A stretch of DNA of 64,000 bases, taken from Actinomyces glycerinitolerans (GTDB lineage: Bacteria; Actinomycetota; Actinomycetes; Actinomycetales; Actinomycetaceae). This document shows positions 8,231 to 16,704 of this stretch, piece after piece. The notes below the pieces were generated by a model. The model was not told the DNA's origin, did not search any database, and saw only the letters and a program-made list of their open reading frames with translations. The stretch lies in assembly GCF_900098745.1 (NCBI RefSeq), contig NZ_FQTT01000015.1, positions 158,558 through 222,557 of the forward strand, in the 5' to 3' direction. The position numbers were made by a program, and so were the translations under genes. The stretch's first letter is position 1, and each line of letters opens with the position of its first letter.

Positions 8231-10026
8231 GCACCCCCAACAATCGCCGTCGTGACCCCGGGAGCATATCCGGTGAGGTCATCCTGCTGTGGATCGGCAT
8301 CGTCCTCGTGGTGGTAGTGGTGGGCTTCGTGTATGCCGCCATGCACCTGGGGCACCGCCTGGCGGGATCCGGAGTCGAGGTTCCGGGAAATCCCTTCGCC
8401 GTCGTCTTCGGACTGCTCGGCGGCGACCTGCCCTGGCCCGGAGCCGCCGGGTGGTGGGCGCTAGGCGGCACCGGCGTCATCGTCATCGTGCTCGGCGCCC
8501 TTGTGGGACTGGCCGTGCACTGCCTGCGACGCCGTCGCTCACGGGTGGACCGCGCCGCCAACTACATGGGTAGGGGGCGTGACGTCGACTCGCTGAGTCG
8601 CAAGAGCGCCCAGGCGACTGCGAGGCGCCTAGGCGTCACCGCCTCCCCCGGTGTGCCGATAGGGCGTGCCATTACGGACGGCAACACCCTCTACGGTTCA
8701 TGGGAGGATATGCATATCGACATCTGGGGCCCGCGCACCGGCAAGACCACCTCACGGGCCATCCCCGCGATCCTGGACACGCCCGGGGCCGTGCTGGTGA
8801 CCTCCAACAAGCGCGACATCGTTGACGCCACCCGGGACGTACGCGGGGGCGTCGGTGCGGTATGGGTGTTCGACCCGCAGGGAATCGCCCTGGAGGAACC
8901 CGACTGGTGGTGGAACCCGCTCAGCTACGTCACCGACGAAGTGCGCGCGGCGAAGTTGGCCGAGCACTTCGCCTCCGGTTCACGCGACCCGGGCGCTCGT
9001 ACCGACGCCTACTTCGATCCGGCCGGGCAGGACCTCCTCGCAGGGTTACTGCTCGCCGCCGCACTCGACCACCGCGCGATCACGGACGTCTACACCTGGC
9101 TCACCCGCCCCACTGATGAGACCGCTGTCGACATTCTGCGCGACCACGGATTCGACCTGACCGCGGACCAGGTGGCCGGGGTCATCACCGCACCCGACAA
9201 GCAGCGCGGAGGCGTGTTCGGGACTGCGCAGCAGATGGCCTCATGCCTGACTAACCGGCAAGTCGCGCGCTGGGTAACTCCGCGGGGTATGGCGGACCCT
9301 CGCCCCCAGTTCCGTCCCGAGGACTTCGTGCGCGACGGCGAGGGCACGCTTTACTCGTTATCGAAGGAGGGGCGTGGCACCGCCGGCCCCCTGGTTACGG
9401 CCCTGACCGTCGCCGTCGTCGAGGCAGCGGAGGAGTTGGCGGCCAGATCCCCCGGCGGGCGCCTGACCACGCCGCTGCTCGGCGTACTCGACGAGGCCGC
9501 CAACGTGTGCCGCTGGCGCGAACTGCCCAACCTGTACAGCCACTACGGCTCGCGCGGAATCGTCCTGATGACGATCCTCCAGTCCTGGTCACAGGGCGTG
9601 GAGGTATGGGGAGAGGCCGGGATGAAGAAGCTGTGGAGCGCCTCTAATGTCAAGGTGTACGGCGGCGGCGTCAGCGAGGCGGCCTTCCTGGAAGATCTCT
9701 CCCGGATGGTCGGTGACTACGACCGCATGTCCTCTTCGACCTCCTACGCTCGCGGCGCACAACGCACCGTCTCCCGCCAGCTGCAGCGCGAGCGCATCCT
9801 CGACGTCGCCGATCTCGCCGCCCTGCCCAAGGGTCGCGCAGTCGTATTCGCCTCCGGAGCGCGACCCACGCTCATCCGCACCATCCCCTGGATGTCCGGC
9901 CCCCACGCCGACGCGGTAAGGGCATCAATCGCCGCCCACGATCCCCAGGCCGAGCGAACCATTCAGGAGGCGGACACCGAGTTGGCCGTCGTCGAAGCCA
10001 CTGTTGACGAGAAGGAGACGCTATGA
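8227..10026 (+). CDS. VirD4/TraG-like coupling protein (T4CP)
   Basis: The 599-residue protein has two N-terminal TM segments (about 18-39 and 77-102), then a cytoplasmic ATPase. Walker A is GPRTGKTT at residues 168-175 and Walker B is VLDEAANV with D422/E423, the VirD4/TraG/TraM-recognition signature. Coupling proteins choose substrates, both relaxase-DNA complexes and effector proteins, and deliver them to the channel. Start ATG 8227 overlaps the VirB4 stop (ATGA). It is the most likely receptor for the basic C-terminal tails seen on the nearby toxins, which is inference. Confidence 0.92.
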   Translation: MSTPNNRRRDPGSISGEVILLWIGIVLVVVVVGFVYAAMHLGHRLAGSGVEVPGNPFAVVFGLLGGDLPWPGAAGWWALGGTGVIVIVLGALVGLAVHCLRRRRSRVDRAANYMGRGRDVDSLSRKSAQATARRLGVTASPGVPIGRAITDGNTLYGSWEDMHIDIWGPRTGKTTSRAIPAILDTPGAVLVTSNKRDIVDATRDVRGGVGAVWVFDPQGIALEEPDWWWNPLSYVTDEVRAAKLAEHFASGSRDPGARTDAYFDPAGQDLLAGLLLAAALDHRAITDVYTWLTRPTDETAVDILRDHGFDLTADQVAGVITAPDKQRGGVFGTAQQMASCLTNRQVARWVTPRGMADPRPQFRPEDFVRDGEGTLYSLSKEGRGTAGPLVTALTVAVVEAAEELAARSPGGRLTTPLLGVLDEAANVCRWRELPNLYSHYGSRGIVLMTILQSWSQGVEVWGEAGMKKLWSASNVKVYGGGVSEAAFLEDLSRMVGDYDRMSSSTSYARGAQRTVSRQLQRERILDVADLAALPKGRAVVFASGARPTLIRTIPWMSGPHADAVRASIAAHDPQAERTIQEADTELAVVEATVDEKETL

Positions 10027-10472
10027 GTGAAGGTCAGTGGCCGCTGGACCAGACGGTGCCCGCCGACAATGGCGGACCGGGCGGAAGCACCGACGAGCCT
10101 CAGCTCTACTTCGCTAATGTCGACGAGTTCGTGCGCGACTTCCTACGCAACATGTACCGGCGGCGGATCGACGGCAGACACCGCTGCTGGGCCGCGAGGT
10201 GGTGGGAGTATGAGGAGGCCGTGGCCCGGCTGGAGGCGCTGTGGCGGGCCTGGGAGTACCTGCGGCTCGATCCGGCGACGGGCATGAGCACCTGGTGGCG
10301 CGATCACGCGGACTACCACATGGCCGTACTGATGGATCCGGACGGTCCGTTCGCAGCTGCCGCGCAGGGGGAGGAGAATCTGTCCAAGAAGGGCGATCCG
10401 CTTCCGTACGTGGCTCCGCCAGCGGGCATGTTCGACGACGAGCGCGTCAATCCAGGCGGCCTCAACGACTGA
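10023..10472 (+). CDS. DUF4913 domain protein
   Basis: This 149-residue protein contains the pattern LYFANVDEFVRDFLRNMYRR… CWAARWWEYEEAVARLEALWRAWE… WWRDHADYHM, recognisable as DUF4913, a family common in actinobacterial mobile elements and of unknown function. It is the last gene of the rightward transfer operon and overlaps the VirD4-like gene by 4 bp. Its 3' end overlaps the convergent gene at 10462 by 11 bp. Confidence 0.8.
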   Translation: MSEGQWPLDQTVPADNGGPGGSTDEPQLYFANVDEFVRDFLRNMYRRRIDGRHRCWAARWWEYEEAVARLEALWRAWEYLRLDPATGMSTWWRDHADYHMAVLMDPDGPFAAAAQGEENLSKKGDPLPYVAPPAGMFDDERVNPGGLND

Positions 10473-11052
10473 GGGCAGTGCGCCTGCCTTGGACTGCGAA
10501 TTGTCGCATTCGACGGCTCTGGTAGCTCCTGCCGTGCACAGCGGTCATGCCCGGCCTGCCCGCCCTCACAGCGTCGACGGCCGGTCGGGCCTGACTGATG
10601 TCGGCACGCATTCGAATCGCCACCAGTTCCCGATCCAGGCCCCGGGACTCCAATGCGCGGGCGGTTTCGGCACGGCGCTCGGCGGTGTCGTAGCGCATCC
10701 GGCCGTCCTCGCGGGCAGCGTCGGCGACGGTGCGGCGCTGTTCAGACGCGGCCTGGGCGCGCATGCGCTCGGCAGGATCGGCCTCGTGCTTCGCTGCGGC
10801 ATGCGCCTCGTCGGCACGCCGGTCCTCCCGGTCTGCCTTGGCGAACAGCTGCCGAGAATCGGCACGATCGTCTTCGGACTTGAACTGTTCGATGTCTGCG
10901 CTCCGGCGGTCGTACATGCCGCGGTCGAGTTCCGCGAGTATGCGTTTGCGCAGCGCCTCGGAGTCGTCCCGCGACCAGCTGCGGGCAGCTGCGAGCAGCT
11001 CCCGTAGGCGGATCTCGATTGCTTGCTCGATGCCATCGTCTGCTTCACTCAT
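10462..11052 (-). CDS. Highly charged helical protein, last gene of the cargo operon
   Basis: The product is 196 residues, very rich in Arg, Glu, Asp and Ala. Heptad-like runs (REDRRADEAHAAAKHEADPAE…) suggest long helices or a coiled coil. The last 30 residues are Arg/Gln/Ser-rich and basic (GRSYQSRRMRQF). No domain is recognised. It is the most downstream gene of the leftward cargo group, 77 nt after the Ntox15 gene, and converges on the transfer operon. It could be a chaperone, a DNA-processing accessory or another cargo protein; the sequence does not decide. Confidence 0.6.
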   Translation of the reverse strand: MSEADDGIEQAIEIRLRELLAAARSWSRDDSEALRKRILAELDRGMYDRRSADIEQFKSEDDRADSRQLFAKADREDRRADEAHAAAKHEADPAERMRAQAASEQRRTVADAAREDGRMRYDTAERRAETARALESRGLDRELVAIRMRADISQARPAVDAVRAGRPGMTAVHGRSYQSRRMRQFAVQGRRTALSR

Positions 11053-11129
11053 GGCGTTCTCCCAATGACCCTGGTTCGGTGTGGTGGGTTAGTGCAGGTT
11101 GGTCCGTCCGGGTGTTCCGGTGAGTGGGA

Positions 11130-12029
11130 TCAGCGCTCCGGCCCGTTTGTGCGGTTGATGCCGGGGCGGTTTCGGTGTGGGGGTGTGTAGGTTGGGTTGT
11201 GTATGCCCAGGGTTTGGCGGATGCGGGCGGCGGTGGTGGGGTTTGTGCGTGCGCCTGGGGGTGGGCGGGCGGCCAGCACCGCCCTGCTCAGGGTTTGTGC
11301 GGGCGCCCGGGAGCCAGGCTCCGTGCACGGCTGAGCGAGTTGCAGTGGCGGGGGCGGCTGGCGGGCGCGCAGCTGCTGGACGTTACGACGCCGGTTGGTC
11401 AGCACCACCTGGAAGCGCAGCGGCAGATGGCCCATCCCGGCGGCGACCTGGCGCTCGGTGGCAGCATCGATCACGTCGGCATTGCTGAGGTTCTGCGCCC
11501 CCAGGGAGGAATTGACGCCTCTGTCTCCAGGGATCGGCGTGCCGCCCGCGTCCCGGGAGGGACTCAGGTCACCGCCCAGGACCTGGTCGGGGTTGTGCAG
11601 AATCGCCACCTGCCGCATAGCCTCACGCGCCCAAGCACGGGACGCGGCACTAGGCATGCCAAGAAGGTCCCTACCGTACTCAGCAAGTCTGTTTCTGAGT
11701 TGTTCGCGTGCGCGTCGTGTGGCTTCGTTGCCTTGTCTGCCTTGTTGTTTGAATAGGTCGCGGGCGGCCAGGTAGTCCTTGGTTGGCATTTGCGCCAGGA
11801 TCTGGTATTGGCCGTCGAGTTGGAACTCGAACTCCGCTCCCTTGGCCTGCAGGTCGGGGTTACGGCCGTTGTGGTAGACGGTGCGCACCATGGCTCGGTC
11901 GTCGCGGGCTGGTGAGGGTGGGTACTGCTTGGCGACCGCTCCGGGGTCCTCGGCGCCCAGGGCGTGCCGGAAGCCGTGTGAATCCGGCAGAGCTGCAGGA
12001 GCAGGATTTGTCTTGGCCGTCCCCGTCAT
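11130..12029 (-). CDS. Ntox15-type DNase toxin with Arg/Pro-rich C-terminal tail
   Basis: The 299-residue protein contains the hallmarks I associate with the polymorphic toxin type 15 (Ntox15) DNase domain, as in Agrobacterium Tde effectors. These are an upstream YLAARD helix (residues 86-91), the HxxD catalytic motif in HNPDQVLGGD (H145, D148), and DRGVNSSLGAQ (169-179). The domain ends near residue 212. About 85 further residues are basic and Pro-rich and include RQTLGIHNPTYTPP. There is no signal peptide and no large repeat or PAAR-type delivery domain. Start ATG 12029 overlaps the stop of the immunity gene (12026) by 4 bp. Expected action is cutting target DNA. The tail is a candidate T4SS export signal, by inference. 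Confidence 0.75.
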   Translation of the reverse strand: MTGTAKTNPAPAALPDSHGFRHALGAEDPGAVAKQYPPSPARDDRAMVRTVYHNGRNPDLQAKGAEFEFQLDGQYQILAQMPTKDYLAARDLFKQQGRQGNEATRRAREQLRNRLAEYGRDLLGMPSAASRAWAREAMRQVAILHNPDQVLGGDLSPSRDAGGTPIPGDRGVNSSLGAQNLSNADVIDAATERQVAAGMGHLPLRFQVVLTNRRRNVQQLRARQPPPPLQLAQPCTEPGSRAPAQTLSRAVLAARPPPGARTNPTTAARIRQTLGIHNPTYTPPHRNRPGINRTNGPER

Positions 12030-12859
12030 GACTCGCTTGCCTGGCCGAGCGGGGAGGTGCCGGGATCGGTGCCGATAATCGGGGCTACCTGGCCCCAGTT
12101 GGCGCCCACCGGGTCACTGACGGTGATGTCGTTCTGCTGTGCTTGCAGGGTCAGGTAGGTGTGGGCGTCGGTGATGCGCAGATTGTCCACGCTGATCGGC
12201 CCGCCCAGTGCGGGTGGGAGCACAAACCCGTACACCTGGTGGGAGTTGATCGGCCCTAGGCGCTCCAACGCCTGCGGCGGCAACGCCCGCTCGGCATTAT
12301 CCTCAGGACCCTCAACACTACGATCCGCAGCACCAGAGAAAGCTGTTCGTCCTTGTCGCTGGTGTACTTCTGGGTTTTGGACGGACTGTATGGCGAGCTG
12401 GTCGATAATAACCTCACCATAGGTGGGGTCGATCTCGACGCTGTGACCGCTGTTCTCCCCCCACAGGAATAGGTTGCCCATGGCGGAGCGGGCCAGGCAG
12501 TGGAAGGTGTCGGTGAACGGCAGGCGCTCTCTCACCGGGTCCAGCCACTCGCGAACCACTGGTGCCCAGGCGATGGGGTCGGTGATCCAGAACAGGCCAT
12601 CACCAAAACCTTCGAACCCGAACCGCCTCCATATATGCAGAACCGAGCGCGGCAGGATGTCTTCGAAATGGGTGAAGTACTCCTCCGGCACCGGGGTGGC
12701 TACGTCCATGGGCGCCAGCCCAGTCCCCGTGTCCGGATCAATCAGGTCCCGGTCAATGACCTCATCGGTCAGTGCGTCCTGCTCCACTGGGTCGGTCGGC
12801 TCGGGCACCGGAGTAAAGTCCCACAGACCCGCCGAGAGTTCTTCACCGTTGTCATTCAT
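12026..12859 (-). CDS. GAD-like/DUF1851 immunity protein (Tdi-like)
   Basis: The protein has 277 residues. The N-terminal half, EEYFTHFEDILPRSVLHIWR and GDGLFWITDPIAWAPVVREW, matches the GAD-like domain. The later PINSHQVYGFVLPPALGG and SVDNLRITDAHTYLTL match DUF1851. This two-domain pair is the architecture of Tdi immunity proteins that neutralise Ntox15/Tde DNases. The gene is directly upstream of the Ntox15 gene with a 4-bp overlap, so immunity is made first. ATG 12859 is preferred over the longer frame (to 13036) because GGAGGAGA precedes it and the extension would overlap the zeta gene. Confidence 0.8.
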   Translation of the reverse strand: MNDNGEELSAGLWDFTPVPEPTDPVEQDALTDEVIDRDLIDPDTGTGLAPMDVATPVPEEYFTHFEDILPRSVLHIWRRFGFEGFGDGLFWITDPIAWAPVVREWLDPVRERLPFTDTFHCLARSAMGNLFLWGENSGHSVEIDPTYGEVIIDQLAIQSVQNPEVHQRQGRTAFSGAADRSVEGPEDNAERALPPQALERLGPINSHQVYGFVLPPALGGPISVDNLRITDAHTYLTLQAQQNDITVSDPVGANWGQVAPIIGTDPGTSPLGQASES

Positions 12860-12911
12860 GCCGGTTCTCCTCCCGGACGACCACCAAACCGTGACCTTGG
12901 TGACACTACCA

Positions 12912-14087
12912 TCAGAGGCCGGTGCCGTGGTCTTGTCTGGGTGGTTTGGGGGTGTAAGGGCGTGGGGCGCTGATGTTGCGTAGTACGTCTTGACGGGTGA
13001 ACGGCTGCCTTGGCGGGGCGGAGGCGGCGGGGTCACAAATGCGAGCGGTGGCTGCCTGTTGGGTGCGTGGTGGTCTGATGGCGGCGAGTAGGGGGTAGGG
13101 GGTGGAGTAGGAGCGTGTGATGCCGTCGCGGTCGGTGTGGTCGATGATGGTGGGGCCGTGCTCGGTGCGGTGGGTGACTAGCAGGTCCGCGGCCTTCAGG
13201 GTGGCGCTGGTGGTGGCGAGTTGGTGGGTGGAGCGGGCGTTCTCAATGCACCGGCTGGTGCGGGTGCGGTCCGGGCCGGTGGTGAAGGTGGCGGTGATGG
13301 CTGTGGGTGGGGTGTAGCGGGCGGTGGGGTCGCCCTGGGAGCGGGGCCCGGCCCAGCGGTCCCGGGCACCCTCGAGGCACATGTCCTCGGGGGTGTCCAC
13401 GGCGACGATGGCTACCTGCGTGTAGTCGGCGGCTTCGAGCTCATGAATCAGGCGGGGACCCTGACCGACGGTCGGGGACTCCATCCATTGCAGGGTGCCT
13501 TCGATTTTGACGTCAGACTTTCTGCGCAGGAGGTCGTTGCGGGCGAGGTCTGCGGTGCTGGTGGACAGGGGGTGGACGAGGGTGGCCAGCTCGCCGCGGC
13601 TGACGGGGCGTCCGTCGGCCAGGGGGCCGGGTGCTTGCGCGGCGATTAGGTTGTCCCAGTGGGTGCGGGCCTGGGCCAGCAGTTCGGGGTTCACGTCCAG
13701 GCCGGGCACGGGGCTGCCGAGCAGGAGCTGCTTGATGTCGTCGGCGTCGATGGTGGTGTAACCGGCCTCGTCCACCCCCAGCTCGGCCGAGCGCTCATCC
13801 CCCAGGATCTTGCGGGCGGCGCGGACCGCCTGGGACTTGCCTGCTCCCGGGGACCCCGCCATAATGATCGCCCTACCCCCACGTGAACCGCGCTCCCTGG
13901 CCCGGGCCAGATAGGCGCCCCTGATCTCCTCACGCAACTGATGCCACATGCTGCCGGGAGCAGGCTTGCGTGGCAGGGTGTGGCCGGGCGCCAGGCGGTC
14001 AATGATCTCCTGGACCTGGGCGGCGGTGGCCTCCACAACCTCACTCGCCGGGGTGCTCCCGGTGCCCCTGGTGGTTGGGGGTGTCAC
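12912..14087 (-). CDS. Zeta toxin family P-loop kinase with Arg/Pro-rich C-terminal tail
   Basis: The 391-residue protein has a zeta-toxin kinase core: Walker A GSPGAGKS at residues 78-85 and the downstream segments TTIDADDIKQLL and DVKIEGTLQW. Zeta toxins phosphorylate UDP-GlcNAc or related nucleotide substrates and block growth. About 60 C-terminal residues after the kinase are rich in Pro, Arg and Gln and end RQDVLRNISAPRPYTPKPPR…, which resembles the tail of the Ntox15 protein two genes downstream. The gene overlaps the upstream small gene by 4 bp. It is longer than minimal zeta toxins (about 270-290 residues) because of N- and C-terminal extensions. Confidence 0.8.
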   Translation of the reverse strand: MTPPTTRGTGSTPASEVVEATAAQVQEIIDRLAPGHTLPRKPAPGSMWHQLREEIRGAYLARARERGSRGGRAIIMAGSPGAGKSQAVRAARKILGDERSAELGVDEAGYTTIDADDIKQLLLGSPVPGLDVNPELLAQARTHWDNLIAAQAPGPLADGRPVSRGELATLVHPLSTSTADLARNDLLRRKSDVKIEGTLQWMESPTVGQGPRLIHELEAADYTQVAIVAVDTPEDMCLEGARDRWAGPRSQGDPTARYTPPTAITATFTTGPDRTRTSRCIENARSTHQLATTSATLKAADLLVTHRTEHGPTIIDHTDRDGITRSYSTPYPLLAAIRPPRTQQAATARICDPAASAPPRQPFTRQDVLRNISAPRPYTPKPPRQDHGTGL

Positions 14088-14638
14088 TGGGGCTGCCAGC
14101 CCTTCTCCCAGGGCATGGGATCATCGGGCGGTTTGGGCATCGGATCGGTGATCGCCCTTAGTTCGGTGTACTCCTGGTCGGATAAGTATCCCAATCCGTG
14201 CAGACCGTCGACGTCGTCCCAGGAGCCGCGCTCGTAGCCGTCGTAGCCGCGCAGGCGGCCGAAGGTGTAGGGCCAGGTGCGCAGTCGGTCCATCATCTCC
14301 TGGCTGCTGATCTGCCCCAAAAACCGCCGGAAGATAAGCTCCTCCGGGGTCTCGGGGCGCACCAGCTCGCCGCGCTGCATCTGCTGGCCCACATGGGCCA
14401 CGAACCTGGGTTCGGAGCCGGTGCGCTCAGCCACCTGCTGGGGGGTCAGTCCCTGTCGCAGCAGGTGCTGAATCTCCCGATCACGATCAAAACGCGCTAG
14501 GACCTCGGCCGCGGTCTCCCGCATCTCCTCGATGGTGAATCGGGAGTTCTTCACCCAGGAAAGGTCCTCGGATTCAGAACCCGATGCGGGCGAACTCTCC
14601 AGATCCGCAGAATGCCCCGTTGACTCCGGGTTGCTCAT
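14084..14638 (-). CDS. Putative antitoxin/partner of the zeta toxin
   Basis: The product is 184 residues, acidic at the N-terminus (ESTGHSADLESSPASGSESE). A helical segment containing a helix-turn-helix-like stretch (HLLRQGLTPQQVAERTGSEP) follows, then an aromatic-rich C-terminal part (RGYDGYERGSWDDVDGLHGL). It precedes the zeta toxin with a 4-bp overlap, the usual antitoxin-first order. It does not look like classical epsilon antitoxin, so the role is inferred from position only. It is the first gene of the leftward cargo operon, and its promoter must lie in 14639-14767. Confidence 0.55.
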   Translation of the reverse strand: MSNPESTGHSADLESSPASGSESEDLSWVKNSRFTIEEMRETAAEVLARFDRDREIQHLLRQGLTPQQVAERTGSEPRFVAHVGQQMQRGELVRPETPEELIFRRFLGQISSQEMMDRLRTWPYTFGRLRGYDGYERGSWDDVDGLHGLGYLSDQEYTELRAITDPMPKPPDDPMPWEKGWQPQ

Positions 14639-14751
14639 AACCGGCCTCCCAGCCCAGATGCACCATGAAACGACGCTGTGACCCTATCGACACTACCCGG
14701 GCACGTCAACGCAGGGGACTCCCATCTCGCGGCGGTTGTTCTCGGGGGCTC

Positions 14752-14778
14752 CGGAGGGTAATCGACCTCAACCCTCCG
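14752..14778 (-). terminator. Weak hairpin at the end of the siderophore operon
   Basis: Arms CGGAGGGT (14752-14759) and ACCCTCCG (14771-14778) form an 8-bp stem that includes the stop of the siderophore-interacting protein gene. No T-run follows on the minus strand, so a terminator role is only suggested. The 14639-14767 gap also separates the conjugative cargo from the siderophore operon. Confidence 0.35.
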
Positions 14779-15772
14779 CTCGGCCCAGGCGCCAGTAGCC
14801 CATGAAGGCCACGGCCCGCCGGTCCAGGCCCCGCTCGGACACCAGGTGGCGACGCAGGGCGCACACGGCGCCCGCCTCGCCGGCCAGCCACGCGTACACG
14901 TCGGCCCGCTTGAGCGCCGCGCCGCCTCGCGCGGTGCGCGGCACCTCCCACAGCAATTCGCGATCCACGTCGATTTCCTCAACCTGTTGCGGAGCGCCCT
15001 CCGGCAGCAACTCGGCCGCCGCCCGTTTCACGCCCGCCACGAGGCGTTCGCCGTGCGGCCGCGCGTCACGGGCGAGTGCGCGCACCTCAATGCCCGGGTG
15101 CGCGGGCAGGTAGTCGGCGTCGGCCGCCACGGGCAGCTCGACCACCGCAATACCCCGTGCGGATGCGGGCAACTGCTCCAGAATCCTGGCGATCGCCGGG
15201 GCCGCCGTCTCATCCCCGCCGAGCAGGAAGCGTCCGGTGACGGTCGGCGGCACGAAGTCCACGCCGCCGGGACGCGCACCGGTCGGTTGCGTCCTCAGCC
15301 AGGCGCGCGAGGGCCCCAGCAGCATCGCCGACGTGCCCGGACGGGCGCTCTCCAGCCAGCGGGCGGCCGGACCCAGCGGCGCATGCACCACCATGTCAAC
15401 GTCGACCTCCCCACCGGTGGAGGCCCCGGCGGTTCCCGTTCGCCTTTGTTTTGGCTCCTCGGCCGCGTCGTCCAAGTCCTGCCCGGCCCCGGGACGGACG
15501 GCGCGCGTGGTGTAGGTGCGTATCGGTGGGCGCCGGTCGGTGGGCAGGGTGCGCCAGCCGCCGTACCAGTCCGCGCCCGTCGGCAGATGCGCGTAACCGC
15601 CCTCGACGGCGGGCAGTACCAGCTTGATCCGCTGATCCCAGCCCGGATCGGCGAAGTCCTCCAGTTCGTCTCCGGTGAAGGTCACCCGCCGCAGGCTTGG
15701 GGTGACATCCACGATCCGTTCCACCCGCACCGGGAAGAATCGGAACGCAGACGCCCCCGCCGCGGCGCTCAC
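14768..15772 (-). CDS. Siderophore-interacting protein (FAD-binding ferric-siderophore reductase family)
   Basis: This 334-residue protein shows the SIP/ViuB family pattern. An N-terminal FAD-binding barrel (RVERIVDVTPSLRRVTFTGDEL, then PIRTYTTRAVRPG, the flavin-binding RxYTxR motif) is followed by a C-terminal reductase domain (FLLGGDETAAPAIARILEQLP… VYAWLAGEAGAVCALRRHL). It probably reduces ferric siderophore in the cytoplasm to release iron. It is the last gene of the uptake operon. The GTG start at 15772 overlaps the ATPase stop (GTGA). A longer frame to 16144 is a shadow of the ATPase gene. An Asp/Glu/Gln/Arg-rich insert (about residues 115-135) interrupts the barrel region. Confidence 0.9.
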   Translation of the reverse strand: MSAAAGASAFRFFPVRVERIVDVTPSLRRVTFTGDELEDFADPGWDQRIKLVLPAVEGGYAHLPTGADWYGGWRTLPTDRRPPIRTYTTRAVRPGAGQDLDDAAEEPKQRRTGTAGASTGGEVDVDMVVHAPLGPAARWLESARPGTSAMLLGPSRAWLRTQPTGARPGGVDFVPPTVTGRFLLGGDETAAPAIARILEQLPASARGIAVVELPVAADADYLPAHPGIEVRALARDARPHGERLVAGVKRAAAELLPEGAPQQVEEIDVDRELLWEVPRTARGGAALKRADVYAWLAGEAGAVCALRRHLVSERGLDRRAVAFMGYWRLGRAEG

Positions 15773-16704
15773 GACGTCGCCCCCGTATCCGCCGCGCCGA
15801 CCACGTGGTGGCGGCCCTTGGGTAGCACCAGCGGTGTAGCCGAAACCGGGTCGGTGATGACCTCGGCCTCCAGATCGAACACCTCGCGCATCAGCGCCGG
15901 ACTGACCACCTGGCCCGGCGCCCCCGCGGCCACTACTCGCCCCCGACGCATGGCGATGACGTGGTCGGCGTAGCGGGCGGCCAGGTTGATGTCGTGCAGC
16001 ACCATCACGATCGTGGTGCCGCGCTCCCGGTTCAGGTCGGTGAGCAGGTCCAGCACTTCCACCTGGTGGGTCAGGTCCAGGAAGGTGGTGGGCTCGTCCA
16101 GCAGGAGCACGTCGGTGCGCTGGGCGAGCGCCATGGCGATCCACACCCGCTGCCGCTGCCCGCCCGACAGCTCATCCACGCTCCGGTCGGCCAACTGCGC
16201 CGTGCGCGTGGCCCGCAGCGCCTCCTCCACGATGCGCCGGTCCGCGGCGGAGGTGGAGTGGAACAGGCCCTGGTGCGGGTGTCGGGCGCGGCCCACCAGG
16301 TCGGCGACGACGATCCCCTCGGGCGCAATCGGCTGCTGCGGCAGCAGCCCGAGCCGGGTGGCCAGGCGCTTTGTCGGAATGGTGGTTACGTCCCGGCCGT
16401 CCAGCAGCACCGACCCGGACGTCGGCGCCAGTATCCGCGCCATGGTCTTCAGCAGCGTCGACTTGCCGCAGGCGTTCGCGCCCACGATCACGGTGATGGC
16501 GCCCACGGGAACGGTGATATCGACGTCGTCGACGACGGTGCGGCGCCCGTAGCCGGACCGCAGCCCGCGGGTGGTGAGGCTGCGGGGGACCGCGCGCCCG
16601 GAATCATGTGCGTCGGCGCGCGACTGGGCGGACTCGATCGACGTGACCGGAGCCGCGGACAACCCGCCGGCGGCTGCGTCGGCCCGAGTTTTGGTGGAAC
16701 TCAT
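15769..16704 (-). CDS. Siderophore ABC transporter ATP-binding protein (FecE/FepC type)
   Basis: The 311-residue ATPase has Walker A GANACGKST (about 75-83), signature LSGGQRQRVW, Walker B VLLLDEPTTF and H-loop VLHDINLA. The first 45 residues are an extra unstructured N-terminus. Walker A has Ala-Cys where Gly-Cys/Ala is usual but remains functional in pattern. Start ATG 16704 overlaps the permease stop (16701) by 4 bp, and the frame beyond it is a shadow. It energises import of ferric siderophore with the two permeases upstream. Confidence 0.93.
   Translation of the reverse strand: MSSTKTRADAAAGGLSAAPVTSIESAQSRADAHDSGRAVPRSLTTRGLRSGYGRRTVVDDVDITVPVGAITVIVGANACGKSTLLKTMARILAPTSGSVLLDGRDVTTIPTKRLATRLGLLPQQPIAPEGIVVADLVGRARHPHQGLFHSTSAADRRIVEEALRATRTAQLADRSVDELSGGQRQRVWIAMALAQRTDVLLLDEPTTFLDLTHQVEVLDLLTDLNRERGTTIVMVLHDINLAARYADHVIAMRRGRVVAAGAPGQVVSPALMREVFDLEAEVITDPVSATPLVLPKGRHHVVGAADTGATS

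Noticed and set aside
14639..14767. Possible attachment site at the right edge of the conjugative element
   Set aside because: The cargo-to-chromosome boundary is probably here, but I found no tRNA end, no integrase gene and no matching direct repeat within the window, so no att site can be claimed.
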